Below, in pieces: positions 1 through 12,368 of a stretch of 64,000 nt of DNA. The notes beneath the pieces are model-generated. The model made no database searches. It was given only the letters and a program-made list of their open reading frames with translations, and was not told the DNA's origin. Numbering within the stretch: position 1 is the stretch's first letter; each line of letters opens with the position of its first letter. A program made the position numbers and the translations under genes. Origin of the DNA: Terriglobia bacterium (GTDB lineage: Bacteria > Acidobacteriota > Terriglobia > JAIQFV01). Where the stretch lies: assembly GCA_028716525.1 (NCBI GenBank), contig JAQUPQ010000008.1:1-64000 (forward strand), written 5' to 3'.

Positions 1-656
1 TTGAATCCAAATCCCACCAGCATCAACGAAGCTCCCACCAAAACCAATCGCACGTCGACGCGGTCCGTCAGTACGGCACTCGCAATCTGCGGCAGGTGGG
101 TGCTCTGAGTGGCTCCGAAAATCAAAGCGATCCCGTACAGCAAAAACGCCGTGGCAAAGGAACCCAACAGGAAATACTTGAGGGCGGCTTCGTTCGACTT
201 GAGGTCCGTGCGGCGAAACCCTGCCAGGATGTAGGTCGAGATGGAGCTGATTTCCAGGCCGATGAAAATCATGATCAGCTCGTTGGCCCCGGACATGAAG
301 CACATGCCTACGGTCGCAAACAGCAGCAAGCTGAAGTACTCGCCAAAGTTGATCCCTTCGCGCACCAGGTATTCCCGCGAAGCCAGGATCGACAACGCCG
401 CGATGATCAAGAAAAGGAAATTGAAAAAGACCGCAAAAGAATCGACCACCACAATGCCGCCGAAGTATTCGCCTTCCGCACCGAGCAGCAGTACGTTTCC
501 CAATCCCGCCGCCAGCACGCCCACCAGCGCCAGGCTGGAGAGGCGGAGTTTGTGCTCCCGGGCGGTGAAGGGCTCAAAGATCATCACGGCAATTCCGAAG
601 AGCGCCAGAATCAACTCCGGAAGAATCGGCAAAATTTCAACGTGTGGCAGATTCAT
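1..656 (-). CDS. nuoN: NADH-quinone oxidoreductase subunit N (truncated by left window edge)
   Basis: Reverse-strand reading from ATG at 656 gives MNLPHVEILPILPELILALFGIAVMIFEPF..., a multi-TM NuoN-like sequence directly downstream of nuoM; absent from the ORF track because it runs off the edge. Confidence 0.9.
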   Translation of the reverse strand, partial: MNLPHVEILPILPELILALFGIAVMIFEPFTAREHKLRLSSLALVGVLAAGLGNVLLLGAEGEYFGGIVVVDSFAVFFNFLFLIIAALSILASREYLVREGINFGEYFSLLLFATVGMCFMSGANELIMIFIGLEISSISTYILAGFRRTDLKSNEAALKYFLLGSFATAFLLYGIALIFGATQSTHLPQIASAVLTDRVDVRLVLVGASLMLVGFGF

Positions 657-688
657 AAATTAGAATTCAAGCACTTCAAAAGCGACTC

Positions 689-2224
689 TCACTTTTGGAC
701 CATCATCACGATGGGGGGATTCAGAAGCCGCGAAACGCTGGCGTCCATTTTCCGCAGGAAAAACTGGGGGTAAATCCCCATCCACAGCGCCAACAAAATC
801 AGGGGGACGAGCACCCATTTCTCCCGGCCCGACAGATCGGGCAGCGATTTATTGGCCTCGTGTGTCACCTCACCCAACATGACGCGTTGGTACATCCACA
901 ACATGTAAACCGCACCCCACACCACTCCGGTCGCCGCCAGGGAGGTGTACAGTTTGGCCCTGGCGATCGAGGCGCCAAAGCCGCCGACCAGGATCAAAAA
1001 CTCTCCCACGAACCCATTGAGCAAGGGCAAGCCGATCGACGACAGCGTGATGATCATGAAACAGGTCGCCAGCCGCGGCATGGGCGTAGCCAGACCTCCG
1101 AATTCGGCAATCTCGCGCGTATGCCGGCGCTCATAAATCATCCCCACGATCAAAAACAACCCGCCCGTGGAGATGCCGTGATTCAACATTTGATAAATGG
1201 CGCCTTCCACGCCCTGCATGTTGAAAACGAAAATTCCCAGCACCACAAAACCCAGGTGACTGACAGAGGAATACGCCACCATACGTTTCAAATCGGGTTG
1301 CACCATGGCGACTAGGGCGCCGTATATAATTCCGATAATCGCCAACGTGATGATGAAGGGCGTGAAGGTCCGCGTGGCTTCAGGAAACAACTGCACGTTG
1401 AAACGCAGCAAACCATAGGTTCCCATTTTCAACAAAACACCGGCCAGCAAAACGGATCCGGCGGTGGGCGCTTCGGTGTGAGCGTCGGGCAACCAGGTGT
1501 GCAGCGGGAAGATAGGAACTTTGATGGCAAAGGAAGCGAAGAACGCCAGGAACAGCCAGTTTTGAATGTGAGGATCGATCCACAGCCGGTTGCTGGCGAT
1601 GTTGTTGAGCCATATCGGGAAATCGAAGGTGTAGACGCCGGTGGCGCGAGCATTGAGAAAATAGAGCGACAAGATGGCCACCAACATCAAGGCGGAACCC
1701 ACCGCGGTGTAAATAATAAACTTCACAGCGGCATAAATGCGGCGTCCGTGTCCCCAAATGCCGATCAGGAAGTACATCGGAACGAGCATGACTTCCCAGA
1801 ACACGTAAAAAAGAAACAGATCCAGCGACAGGAACACACCGATCATCCCGGCTTCCAGGAGCAGGATGAAAATGAAAAATTCCTTGACGCGTTTCTCGAT
1901 TCCCTTCCAGGAGGCCAGAATGGAAACCACCGTCAGGAAAGTCGCCAGGATGACCAGCCATAAGCTGATGCCGTCGACTCCCACGTGATATCGAATTCCG
2001 TAAGCGGGAATCCAGGCATGGTTTTCGGCAAACTGAAATCCCGACTGGCCGGAGGAAAAGCGGGCCACCAGATGGAGCGAGAAAACAAAAGTCAGCAGCC
2101 CGAACCCGAAAGCCGTGCGGCGCAGCGTCTCAGCCTTTTCCTTGTTGAGCAACGCCAGGACCAGCGCTCCCACCACGGGCGTCAGAATCAAGAGCGTCAA
2201 GATATATGAATTGAAAAATTCCAT
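689..2224 (-). CDS. nuoM: NADH-quinone oxidoreductase subunit M
   Basis: 511 aa antiporter-like subunit with the conserved LPDAHTEAPTAGSVLLAGVLLKMGTYGLLRF block. Confidence 0.97.
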   Translation of the reverse strand: MEFFNSYILTLLILTPVVGALVLALLNKEKAETLRRTAFGFGLLTFVFSLHLVARFSSGQSGFQFAENHAWIPAYGIRYHVGVDGISLWLVILATFLTVVSILASWKGIEKRVKEFFIFILLLEAGMIGVFLSLDLFLFYVFWEVMLVPMYFLIGIWGHGRRIYAAVKFIIYTAVGSALMLVAILSLYFLNARATGVYTFDFPIWLNNIASNRLWIDPHIQNWLFLAFFASFAIKVPIFPLHTWLPDAHTEAPTAGSVLLAGVLLKMGTYGLLRFNVQLFPEATRTFTPFIITLAIIGIIYGALVAMVQPDLKRMVAYSSVSHLGFVVLGIFVFNMQGVEGAIYQMLNHGISTGGLFLIVGMIYERRHTREIAEFGGLATPMPRLATCFMIITLSSIGLPLLNGFVGEFLILVGGFGASIARAKLYTSLAATGVVWGAVYMLWMYQRVMLGEVTHEANKSLPDLSGREKWVLVPLILLALWMGIYPQFFLRKMDASVSRLLNPPIVMMVQK

Positions 2225-2230
2225 GGCACC

Positions 2231-4192
<1,962 letters not shown>

Positions 4193-4207
4193 GAGTAATC
4201 TTCGTTC

Positions 4208-4510
4208 CTATAATTTCATTCGATCCGCTTCGTCCACATTCAGGGACTCGCGATTGCGGTACAACGCGACGATAATGGCCAGTCCCACGGCCGCCTCCGC
4301 GGCGGCGATGACCATCACAAAAAATACAAAAATCTGTCCGCTCAGGTTCTGAATGTACCGTGAGAAGGCCACGAACGTGAGGTTCACGGAATTCAGCATC
4401 AATTCAATGGACATGAACATGGTGATGACATTCCGCTTCATTACAAAGCCGATCACGCCGATGCTGAAGAGGATAGCGGCCAGAATCAAAAAATAATTCA
4501 ACGGGACCAT
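4208..4510 (-). CDS. nuoK: NADH-quinone oxidoreductase subunit K
   Basis: 100 aa; [36 protein letters not shown]. Confidence 0.96.
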   Translation of the reverse strand: MVPLNYFLILAAILFSIGVIGFVMKRNVITMFMSIELMLNSVNLTFVAFSRYIQNLSGQIFVFFVMVIAAAEAAVGLAIIVALYRNRESLNVDEADRMKL

Positions 4511-4512
4511 GT

Positions 4513-5004
4513 TTATAATTCACGCTTCGTCAACACCACGGCGCCCAAAATGGCCACCAGGATGACGACGGAAATAAATTCAAAGGGAATCAAATACTCC
4601 GTAAACAGGAGGCGACCCACGGCTTCGGTGGTCCCCGCCAACGCCGAGGCCGGCCTCGCCGCCCCAACGCTGCGCTGCACCACCACCACAATCTCGGCCA
4701 ACAGAAGCAGGCCCAGGGGAACACCGCCGAACTTCAGGATCGTGCCGTAACGCGTCGTGTGTTCGGCCGCGTGCGGATTCAGCAACATAATGACAAACAC
4801 AAACAGCACCATGATGGCGCCGGCGTACACGATCACCTGGACGACCGCCAGGAACTCCGCGTGCAACATCACGTAAAACAACGACAGTGTCCCCATCACG
4901 ACAATCAGCGAAAGAGCGCTGTGAATGGGGTGCTTCTGCACCACCATGTTGATGGCTGCGCCCACCGCAATGATCGCCAGGATGAAAAACAAAACCAGTT
5001 CCAT
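4513..5004 (-). CDS. nuoJ: NADH-quinone oxidoreductase subunit J
   Basis: 163 aa; NuoJ-like TM protein with [24 protein letters not shown]. Confidence 0.95.
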   Translation of the reverse strand: MELVLFFILAIIAVGAAINMVVQKHPIHSALSLIVVMGTLSLFYVMLHAEFLAVVQVIVYAGAIMVLFVFVIMLLNPHAAEHTTRYGTILKFGGVPLGLLLLAEIVVVVQRSVGAARPASALAGTTEAVGRLLFTEYLIPFEFISVVILVAILGAVVLTKREL

Positions 5005-5046
5005 ACGGTTTAGAAAACCTCGAAGCTTATTCCGACCCGGGCGCTT

Positions 5047-6090
5047 TTAACCCTTCCAAGCCACCACGAAGCTTGTGAGAATGACATTGGCGATCGCCAG
5101 AGGCATCAGGAATTTCCAGCCGAACGCCATCAATTGGTCATACCGGAAACGCGGCAAGGTTCCACGGGTCCAAATATAAAAAAACATGAAGGCAAACACC
5201 TTCGCCAAAAACCAAAACAGCGGCAGCAATCCCTGCAGCCACAGCGGCCCAAACGCGGGCCCATGCCAGCCGCCGAAAAACAATGTCGTGGCCAACGCCG
5301 ACACGGTGAGCATATTGGCGTACTCGGCCAGGAAGAACAATGCGAACTTCATGGAGCTGTATTCAGTGTGAAATCCCGCCACCAGCTCCGACTCCGCCTC
5401 CGGCAGGTCGAACGGCACGCGGTTGGTCTCGGCAATGGCGCTGACGAAATATGTGAAGAAGCTGATGAACAACGGCAGCACAAAAATATTCCACTTGGGT
5501 ATAAAACCGAACCACGTCCCGGATTGCAACTCCACAATCTTCTCCAGACTTAACGTTCCGGCAACGAGCAGGACACTGACCACCGACAACCCCAGCGAAA
5601 GCTCATAGCTGATCATCTGCGCCGACGAGCGCAGGGCGCCCATCAAGGAATATTTATTGTTCGACGCCCACCCTCCCAGCGCCACTCCGTATACCCCCAA
5701 CGAAGTAACGGCAAAAATAAAAAGAAGTCCGATATTCAAATCCGTAATCTGAAAACGTACGGCGTGCGAGCCAAAAAATCCCAGGCTGCCAAACGGAATG
5801 ACCGAAATCGACAACAGGGCGGGAATGAAGGCAATCGTCGGCGCCAGGATATAAATGAATTTCGACGCCTCGGTGGGGATAATATCTTCCTTGAAGATGA
5901 ACTTCAGGCCGTCCGCAATGGGTTGCAATAGCCCGTGCCAGCCGACGCGATGCGGCCCCCAGCGCACCTGCAGATGAGCCACCAACTTGCGTTCCAGCCA
6001 GGTGGAGTACGCCACGGCCCCCAGCATGGCCCCAATCACGACAATGCTCTTGATGGTGGTATTAATCAGGAAGACAGTCAAATCGCTCAT
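5047..6090 (-). CDS. nuoH: NADH-quinone oxidoreductase subunit H
   Basis: 347 aa; RWGPHRVGWHGLLQPIADGLKFIFKEDI and ETNRVPFDLPEAESELVAGFHTEYSSMKFALFFLAEYAN. Confidence 0.97.
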   Translation of the reverse strand: MSDLTVFLINTTIKSIVVIGAMLGAVAYSTWLERKLVAHLQVRWGPHRVGWHGLLQPIADGLKFIFKEDIIPTEASKFIYILAPTIAFIPALLSISVIPFGSLGFFGSHAVRFQITDLNIGLLFIFAVTSLGVYGVALGGWASNNKYSLMGALRSSAQMISYELSLGLSVVSVLLVAGTLSLEKIVELQSGTWFGFIPKWNIFVLPLFISFFTYFVSAIAETNRVPFDLPEAESELVAGFHTEYSSMKFALFFLAEYANMLTVSALATTLFFGGWHGPAFGPLWLQGLLPLFWFLAKVFAFMFFYIWTRGTLPRFRYDQLMAFGWKFLMPLAIANVILTSFVVAWKG

Positions 6091-6150
6091 GAATGATATT
6101 GATCGAATCTAAGACCAGCCTCAGAGGGACCGTGGTGCTTCGTCCCGGTC

Positions 6151-8463
6151 TTACATTTGATATTTCTCTACAAACGCTTCCTGCACCGCGGCCCGGGGCT
6201 GCAACTGCACCAAGGTTGGACTGTGCGAGGCCAGCGATCCCGACGCATACAGCGACCGGCTGGTGTTGGGGCGCATTGAAGCGGCCAGACGATGGAGTTC
6301 ACCGGCGTCGGGCCAAGCCTCCTTCCGGGCCGATAGCACTGTGCACGGAATCTCTCCTCGCATCAAGGAGCTCACCGACACTCCAGCATATCCGGGATGA
6401 AGCCGCGCAATCTCTTTGAGAACCTCCGTCCACGGAACATGCAACCAATCGAGAGCTCCACAGGCCCGCGCCAATTCGGTGAGGATGGCGAGATCCGGCC
6501 TGGCATCAAACAAGGGCAGCAGGGCGCGCTGGAGCCGTTGCACTTGGCCGCCGCAGTTGGTCATGGTTCCGGCTTTTTCGGCAAACGAAGCCGCCGGGAA
6601 AACGACATCGGCGAGCTTCGCGGTCTCCGTCAGGAACAAATCCGATACCACCAAAAGTTCCAGTTTCTTGAGCGCCGCCACCGCGTCGTTATCGACAGAT
6701 CGATCCGCAGGATTTGCCGACGGCTCGGCCGGATTGGCACCGAAAATCAACATGCCCTTCAATGTTCCCTCACCCATAGCTTTGAACATTTCCGGTTGGG
6801 AAAGTCCCTTGCGATTGGGCAACGTCCCATTCCAAGCCCGACCCAGCTGCTCCAGGGTGTGGGCATCGTGAACCGGCGCATAACCCGGCAACCAGAGTGG
6901 CGAAACTCCCATGTCCATGGCGCCTCGAGAGTTTGCAAAATCCGAAAGCGCCATCAAGCGCGGCGCGCCGGGAAGTGTCGTCGCCCATTCCACCAAATCA
7001 TTTACTGCGTTCCCGCGGATTTCGGCGCCAAAGAGAATGGCCAAATCCTCAGCGCCCCGCAGTTCCATTTCGAAATTCTTGAGAGCTTCGGGCGTCTCTC
7101 CTATTTCCGCGGCCGCTTGCTCCAGACTCTTCTCATGATGTGCCAGGAACGCAACCAGCTCAGCTTCCTTGCCCGCGGTCAAAAGAAGTGAACCCGCGGC
7201 CTTGCGAAGCAGCTTGATGCGTTTGGAATTGATGATAAAGACGCGAGCTCCCCGGCGTCGAACGGCAAATCGAATATTGAAAGCGACCAGGGGTTGCTGC
7301 GTGGTGGGGTCGTCGCCAATCACCAGAATATTCCTGGCCTCCTTGATCTGATCCACATTCAACAAGGCCTCGCGCCGGTCCCGCCGGGCCAGGGCCGCTT
7401 CCAAAGATGCATAATCACCGGTGCGGTGATGATCGATGTTGTTCGTTCCCACGATCAACCGCATGAATTTCTGGAGCAGATAATTCTCTTCGTTGGTCAA
7501 GCGCGGCGAGCCGAGAGCCCCGATGGAATCCGGGCCGCCGGCCTTTCGAATTTCGCCCAGCCGGTCGGCGACGAATTGAACGGCTTCACTCCAGGTGGCC
7601 GGTTCCAAGCGCTCCTGGCGGCGAACGAGCGGGGTCTTCAGGCGGTCCGAGCTCCCGACATAATCGAATCCGAAGCGGCCTTTGACGCACAAAAAATCTT
7701 CGTTCATGCCGGTGCGGTCACGGTTATTGGCCCGGATGATCGTGTTGTTGCGGACCGAAAGGGTGGTCTTACACCCGTTGGAACAATGGGTGCACACGGT
7801 GCCGTAGTATTTCAATTCCCAAGGCCGCGTCTTGTAGCGATACTCCTCGGAAGTGATGGCGCCGACCGGGCAGATGTCAATGCAATTGCCGCAATCCTCG
7901 CAATCGAGCGTATCGTGGCCGGTGCCGATAATGGTTTTTACTCCCCGGCCGATGGGCTCCAGGGCTTTGACATCCATGCCTTCGTCGCAGATGCGGACGC
8001 AGCGATAGCACAAAATGCAGCGCGGGGCGTCAAAGAAAATGATCGGAGAAACCTGTTCTTCCGGCTGATGCTCTTTTTCCTCGATGAAGCGGCTGGTGCC
8101 GGGGCCGTACTTGAAGGTCATGTCCTGCAGTTCACATTCGCCGCCTTTGTCGCACACCGGACAATCCAGCGGATGGTTCGTCAAAAGGAATTCCAACACC
8201 GCCCGGCGCGCTTCAATCACCGGCTTCGATTCCGTGCGAGCCACCATGCCGTGGGTGCACACCGTGGTGCAGGCCACTTGCAGTTTGGGGGTCTTTTCCA
8301 CTTCCACCAAACACATGCGGCAGGCCGCTTGCAGCGAGAGATCTTTGACGTAGCAGAAGGATGGGATGTGAATGCCGTTCTGCCGCGCCGCTTCAATCAA
8401 CAGCGTTCCGGCGGGAACCGTGATGACTTTATCATTGATGGTCAGTGTGACTGTTTCTGCCAT
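6151..8463 (-). CDS. nuoG: NADH-quinone oxidoreductase subunit G
   Basis: 770 aa; 2Fe-2S N-terminus, HPLDCPVCDKGGEC (N5), two CxxCxx(x)C ferredoxin-like blocks, molybdopterin-oxidoreductase-like C-terminal region. Confidence 0.96.
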   Translation of the reverse strand: MAETVTLTINDKVITVPAGTLLIEAARQNGIHIPSFCYVKDLSLQAACRMCLVEVEKTPKLQVACTTVCTHGMVARTESKPVIEARRAVLEFLLTNHPLDCPVCDKGGECELQDMTFKYGPGTSRFIEEKEHQPEEQVSPIIFFDAPRCILCYRCVRICDEGMDVKALEPIGRGVKTIIGTGHDTLDCEDCGNCIDICPVGAITSEEYRYKTRPWELKYYGTVCTHCSNGCKTTLSVRNNTIIRANNRDRTGMNEDFLCVKGRFGFDYVGSSDRLKTPLVRRQERLEPATWSEAVQFVADRLGEIRKAGGPDSIGALGSPRLTNEENYLLQKFMRLIVGTNNIDHHRTGDYASLEAALARRDRREALLNVDQIKEARNILVIGDDPTTQQPLVAFNIRFAVRRRGARVFIINSKRIKLLRKAAGSLLLTAGKEAELVAFLAHHEKSLEQAAAEIGETPEALKNFEMELRGAEDLAILFGAEIRGNAVNDLVEWATTLPGAPRLMALSDFANSRGAMDMGVSPLWLPGYAPVHDAHTLEQLGRAWNGTLPNRKGLSQPEMFKAMGEGTLKGMLIFGANPAEPSANPADRSVDNDAVAALKKLELLVVSDLFLTETAKLADVVFPAASFAEKAGTMTNCGGQVQRLQRALLPLFDARPDLAILTELARACGALDWLHVPWTEVLKEIARLHPGYAGVSVSSLMRGEIPCTVLSARKEAWPDAGELHRLAASMRPNTSRSLYASGSLASHSPTLVQLQPRAAVQEAFVEKYQM

Positions 8464-8482
8464 AGTTTAAATTTATTGCCCC

Positions 8483-8578
8483 GGTAGCCGGGATGCCCCG
8501 AGGGGTCCGGGGCATCCCGGAATCTCGGTATCTCTTCCCGTTTCCCGTGATGAGCGCTTTCGGCTCATCACGGCTACC
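8483..8578. repeat. Two-hairpin REP/BIME-like intergenic element between nuoEF and nuoG
   Basis: CCGGGATGCCCC-gaggggtcc... GGGGCATCCCGG hairpin followed by CCGTGATGAGC-gctttc-GCTCATCACGG-type hairpin; outer ends GGTAGCCGGGATG and CATCACGGCTACC are inverted repeats with one mismatch. Confidence 0.7.
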
Positions 8579-8582
8579 CAAG

Positions 8583-10418
8583 CTAGACAGCTACCAAATT
8601 CTTTTCCAGCGGGCAGGCGCCGAGTTTCAAGTGTTCCTCAAACTCTGAACGGAAATTTTTAATGGCGCTGATCACCGGCATGGCGGAGGCGTCGCCCAGT
8701 GGACAATGGGTGTGCCCCAAAATCTTCTTGGCGACGCTGTCGAGCAGATCGATATCTTCTTTCCGCCCGAAACCGTCGTGGTAGCGATTAAAAATCTTCC
8801 TCATCCACACCGTACCTTCGCGGCAGGGCACGCACCATCCGCAGGATTCATGGGCATAAAACCTGGTCAGCACCCTGGCCACGTTGACGATGCAGGTGGT
8901 TTCGTCCATCACGATCACGGCGCCCGAACCCAGCATCGATCCGGCTTTGGCGATGTCTTCGAACGTGAGCGGCGTGTCGATCTTGTCGGCCGTTAAAATG
9001 GGAGTGGACGAGCCGCCCGGGATAATGGCCTTCAACTGATGACCTTGGCGGACTCCGCCGGCAAAATCTTCGATCAGCGTCCGCAGCGTGGTGCCCATGG
9101 GAACCTCGTAGTTGCCGGGCCGTTCGACATGCCCGCTCACGGAAAAGAGGCGCGTGCCGCCGTTCTTTTCCGGCCCAAACTTGGCGTACCACTCGCCCCC
9201 GTTCTTAAGGATATGCGGGATGGCGGAAAGCGTTTCCACATTGTTCACCACCGTGGGGCAACCATAGAGGCCGACCACGGCCGGAAAGGGCGGTTTGATG
9301 CGGGGATATCCCCGCTTGCCTTCCAAAGATTCCAGCAAAGCGGTTTCTTCACCGCAGATGTAGGCGCCTGCGCCCGTATGCGTCGCCAACTCCAAATTCC
9401 AACCGCTGCCAAAAATATTCTTGCCCAAGAAACCCCGCGCATAAGCTTCCTCTACGGCTCGTGAAACGATGTTGAAGAGATAGCGATACTCGCCGCGGAT
9501 GTAGATATAAGCCTGATGGCACTCCAAGGCGCGTGCGGCGATGATCATACCTTCGATCAACTGATGCGGATCGTACTCCAGCAGCGGACGATCCTTGCAG
9601 GTTCCCGGCTCGCTTTCGTCGGCATTGCAGACCAGATACTTGGGTTTGGGCGATTGCCGCGGCACAAAGCCCCATTTCATGCCGGTGGAAAATCCCGCGC
9701 CGCCGCGCCCGCGCAGTCCCGATTTCTTGACTTCCTCGATGATCTGATCCGCGTTCATCGACTTCAGAACTTTTTCGGCGGTTTGATACCCTTCGCGGGC
9801 GAGAAAATTTTCAAGGGAGCGGGAATCCTTGGCCGCCATGCCGGCCGTCAAAAGGCGTGTGGCTCGTGGATGCTCTGCATCGTGGCGGCGACGCGGCGAA
9901 GATTCCATCTGTTCGCTGTCGGGGCTGGTGTCGGGCCCCTTGCGCCGGCCCAAATCCTCCAGAAGTTGATCGACCCGCTCCACCGTCAGGTTCTCATAGA
10001 AGTCGTAATTGACTTGCAGGGCCGGTGCGGTCGTGCAGGCACCCATGCATTCGACTTCTTCTATCGAAACAACTCCGTCGGCGCTGACTTGGCCGGGCTT
10101 CAAGCCGGTCTTCTCCTTGACCCGCTCCCAGATCTTGTCGGCGCCCCGCAGCATGCAGGAAATGTTGGTGCACACCTGAAGATGAAACTTACCGCGCGGT
10201 TTCTTGGTCAGCATGGAGTAGAACGAAATGACCTCTTCCACTTCCAGCGGGGTCAGATGCAAATACCGCGCCACGTAGTCGACGATTTCGCCGGTGAGCG
10301 GACCCTTTTCATCCTGCGCAAACAGAAGCATGGGGATAAGCGCGCTGCGCTTGGACGGATAGCGGCTCACCAACTTCGAAAATTTTTCTTCCGTTTGAGG
10401 CGAAAACATGAAACTCAA
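8583..10418 (-). CDS. nuoEF: NADH-quinone oxidoreductase, NuoE-NuoF fusion
   Basis: 611 aa single ORF: residues ~1-165 are NuoE-like (CTNISCMLRGAD, CMGACTTAPALQVNYDFYENLT); residues ~195-611 are NuoF-like (SGLRGRGGAGFSTGMKWGF, ESCGWCVPCREGTVWM); joined by a charged linker. Confidence 0.93.
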   Translation of the reverse strand: MSFMFSPQTEEKFSKLVSRYPSKRSALIPMLLFAQDEKGPLTGEIVDYVARYLHLTPLEVEEVISFYSMLTKKPRGKFHLQVCTNISCMLRGADKIWERVKEKTGLKPGQVSADGVVSIEEVECMGACTTAPALQVNYDFYENLTVERVDQLLEDLGRRKGPDTSPDSEQMESSPRRRHDAEHPRATRLLTAGMAAKDSRSLENFLAREGYQTAEKVLKSMNADQIIEEVKKSGLRGRGGAGFSTGMKWGFVPRQSPKPKYLVCNADESEPGTCKDRPLLEYDPHQLIEGMIIAARALECHQAYIYIRGEYRYLFNIVSRAVEEAYARGFLGKNIFGSGWNLELATHTGAGAYICGEETALLESLEGKRGYPRIKPPFPAVVGLYGCPTVVNNVETLSAIPHILKNGGEWYAKFGPEKNGGTRLFSVSGHVERPGNYEVPMGTTLRTLIEDFAGGVRQGHQLKAIIPGGSSTPILTADKIDTPLTFEDIAKAGSMLGSGAVIVMDETTCIVNVARVLTRFYAHESCGWCVPCREGTVWMRKIFNRYHDGFGRKEDIDLLDSVAKKILGHTHCPLGDASAMPVISAIKNFRSEFEEHLKLGACPLEKNLVAV

Positions 10419-10435
10419 ATTTTTCTTCTCTCCAC

Positions 10436-11662
10436 TTAACGATCCACTTCTCCCAGGACGATGTCGATCGATCCGATGGCGGCCACCACATCCGCCACCA
10501 GCCGTCCCTCACACATTTTTGCAAGAGCCTGAAGGTTCACGAACGAGGGGCCGCGGATGTGAAAGCGGAAGGGTTTGGGCCCGCCGTCGCTGACCAGGTA
10601 GTAACCCAACTCCCCCTTGGGATTCTCAATGGCAAAATACACTTCCCCGACCGGCGGATGGATACCCTCGGTGATGATCTTGTAGTGATGAATGAGCGTT
10701 TCCATTTCGGTCTTCATCTTGTTTCGATCGGGCAAAACATACTTCGGGCAATCCGCACGGATTGGACCTTCCGGCATGCCGTCAATGGCCTGCTGAACAA
10801 TCCTGGTGGACTCCCGTAATTCCTGAACGCGGCACAGGTAACGCGCGTAGACGTCGCCCTCCGTTCGCACCGGAACCTGAAAGTCGAATTTCTCGTAGCC
10901 GCAATAGGGCTCTCTCTTCCGAATGTCGTAATCCACACCGCTCGCGCGCAGCGATGGGCCGCTCAATCCGATCCCGATGGCATCCTCGGCGCTGATTTGA
11001 GCCACGCCCTTGGTGCGCCCTTTCCAGATGGGGTTCTTGGTGAGCAGGCCTTCGTATTCATTCACACGGTCCGGAAATTCCTGTATGAATTTTTGAACGC
11101 GCGGGATGAAATCTTTGGGCACTTCGTTGGGCAATCCTCCCACCCGAAAGTAACTGGTCGTCAAACGGCCGCCGCACACCATCTCAAAAAAATTGAGAAT
11201 CTGCTCGCGCTCCCGGAAGCAATACAGGAAGACCGTCATGGCGCCGAGATCCAAGGCATGAGTTCCCAACCACACCAGATGGCTGGCGATGCGATTCAAT
11301 TCCACGATCAGCACTCGCAGGAATTGCGCCCGCGGAGGAATCTCGTTTTGGAGGCCGCACAACTTTTCGACGGCCATGATGTAGCCGAGATTGTTCGACA
11401 TGGGCGCCAAGTAATCTGTGCGATCGGTGATGGGCAGGACCTGAGCATAGGTCTTCGATTCCGCCAGCTTTTCCATGCCGGTATGCAGGTAGCCGATGTC
11501 CGGACGGGCTTTCACCACCGTCTCACCGTCCAACTCCAACACCACTCGGAGCACGCCGTGGGTCGAAGGATGTTGTGGACCCATGCTTAAAACCATCGTC
11601 TCGGACTTCCCGGCGATGGATTCCACCTGCTCCGATTCCAAATTAAAGCGTGTCGATTCCAT
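10436..11662 (-). CDS. nuoD: NADH-quinone oxidoreductase subunit D
   Basis: 408 aa; MGPQHPSTHGVLRVVLELDGE, DIGYLHTGMEKLAE, C-terminal ATFGSIDIVLGEVDR-type ending (AAIGSIDIVLGEVDR). Confidence 0.97.
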   Translation of the reverse strand: MESTRFNLESEQVESIAGKSETMVLSMGPQHPSTHGVLRVVLELDGETVVKARPDIGYLHTGMEKLAESKTYAQVLPITDRTDYLAPMSNNLGYIMAVEKLCGLQNEIPPRAQFLRVLIVELNRIASHLVWLGTHALDLGAMTVFLYCFREREQILNFFEMVCGGRLTTSYFRVGGLPNEVPKDFIPRVQKFIQEFPDRVNEYEGLLTKNPIWKGRTKGVAQISAEDAIGIGLSGPSLRASGVDYDIRKREPYCGYEKFDFQVPVRTEGDVYARYLCRVQELRESTRIVQQAIDGMPEGPIRADCPKYVLPDRNKMKTEMETLIHHYKIITEGIHPPVGEVYFAIENPKGELGYYLVSDGGPKPFRFHIRGPSFVNLQALAKMCEGRLVADVVAAIGSIDIVLGEVDR

Positions 11663-11723
11663 AAAACATCAATTCACTTCTCAGGCGCGGTAAACGGCCT
11701 TCCGTGAGGCTTCCCGGCGGCTC

Positions 11724-12266
11724 TCAATCGCTCAAGGTGCTGTACCAGCCGCGCTTGGTCGGGGCCTTCGGTGACGGCACCGTTTCTTCATATCCAAACA
11801 AGGGATAGTCTTTTCGCAGAGGGTACCCATTCCAGTCTTCCGGACAAAGAATTCGCCGGAGATCCGGATGGCCCTCGAAATGGATGCCGAACAGGTCAAA
11901 CACTTCCCGCTCCAGCCAATCCGCGGTCGCCCATACGGAAGTGACGCTGGGGATTTGAGGATCCTCTTCGGGAAGCCGGCACTTCAATCGAATTCGCCGG
12001 GCCCGGGAAAGAGATAAGAGGTGATAATTCACTTCAAAGCGCGGCGTCTCCGGAAGGCGGTCCACTCCGGCCACATCGGCAAGAAAATTGAACTGAAGGG
12101 CCTCCTCCTCAACCGCGAAACGGCACACATCCAGCAGCGATTCGCGATCCACCAGCAGCGTTGTTTCACCTTGAAAATAAACAACGCCCGGGATGGCCTC
12201 ACCGAAGCGGCCTACAAACCGCAGGACATCGGCATCCTGTTCCAGCTCTTTTGGAATGCTTGTCAT
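11724..12266 (-). CDS. nuoC: NADH-quinone oxidoreductase subunit C
   Basis: 180 aa; WLEREVFDLFGIHFEGHPDLRRILCPEDWNGYPLRKDYPLFGYE. Confidence 0.95.
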   Translation of the reverse strand: MTSIPKELEQDADVLRFVGRFGEAIPGVVYFQGETTLLVDRESLLDVCRFAVEEEALQFNFLADVAGVDRLPETPRFEVNYHLLSLSRARRIRLKCRLPEEDPQIPSVTSVWATADWLEREVFDLFGIHFEGHPDLRRILCPEDWNGYPLRKDYPLFGYEETVPSPKAPTKRGWYSTLSD

Positions 12267-12368
12267 GATTCAAACCCGCAAGTGTAAACCTTCACAAATG
12301 TGAAGAAATCTATTAAGGCCACATAACCAGGGAACGGTGCATTCCAACAACATGTCGCGCCGGGGCTG

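Noticed and set aside
7294-8487. 397 aa plus-strand ORF
   Set aside because: Antisense shadow of nuoG; His/Ala/Gly-rich translation with no recognisable domain
12267-12368. Possible hidden nuoB between nuoA and nuoC
   Set aside because: Only ~100 bp is available; the overlapping ORF 12313..12603 (-) is an off-frame reading of nuoA with no NuoB cysteine motif
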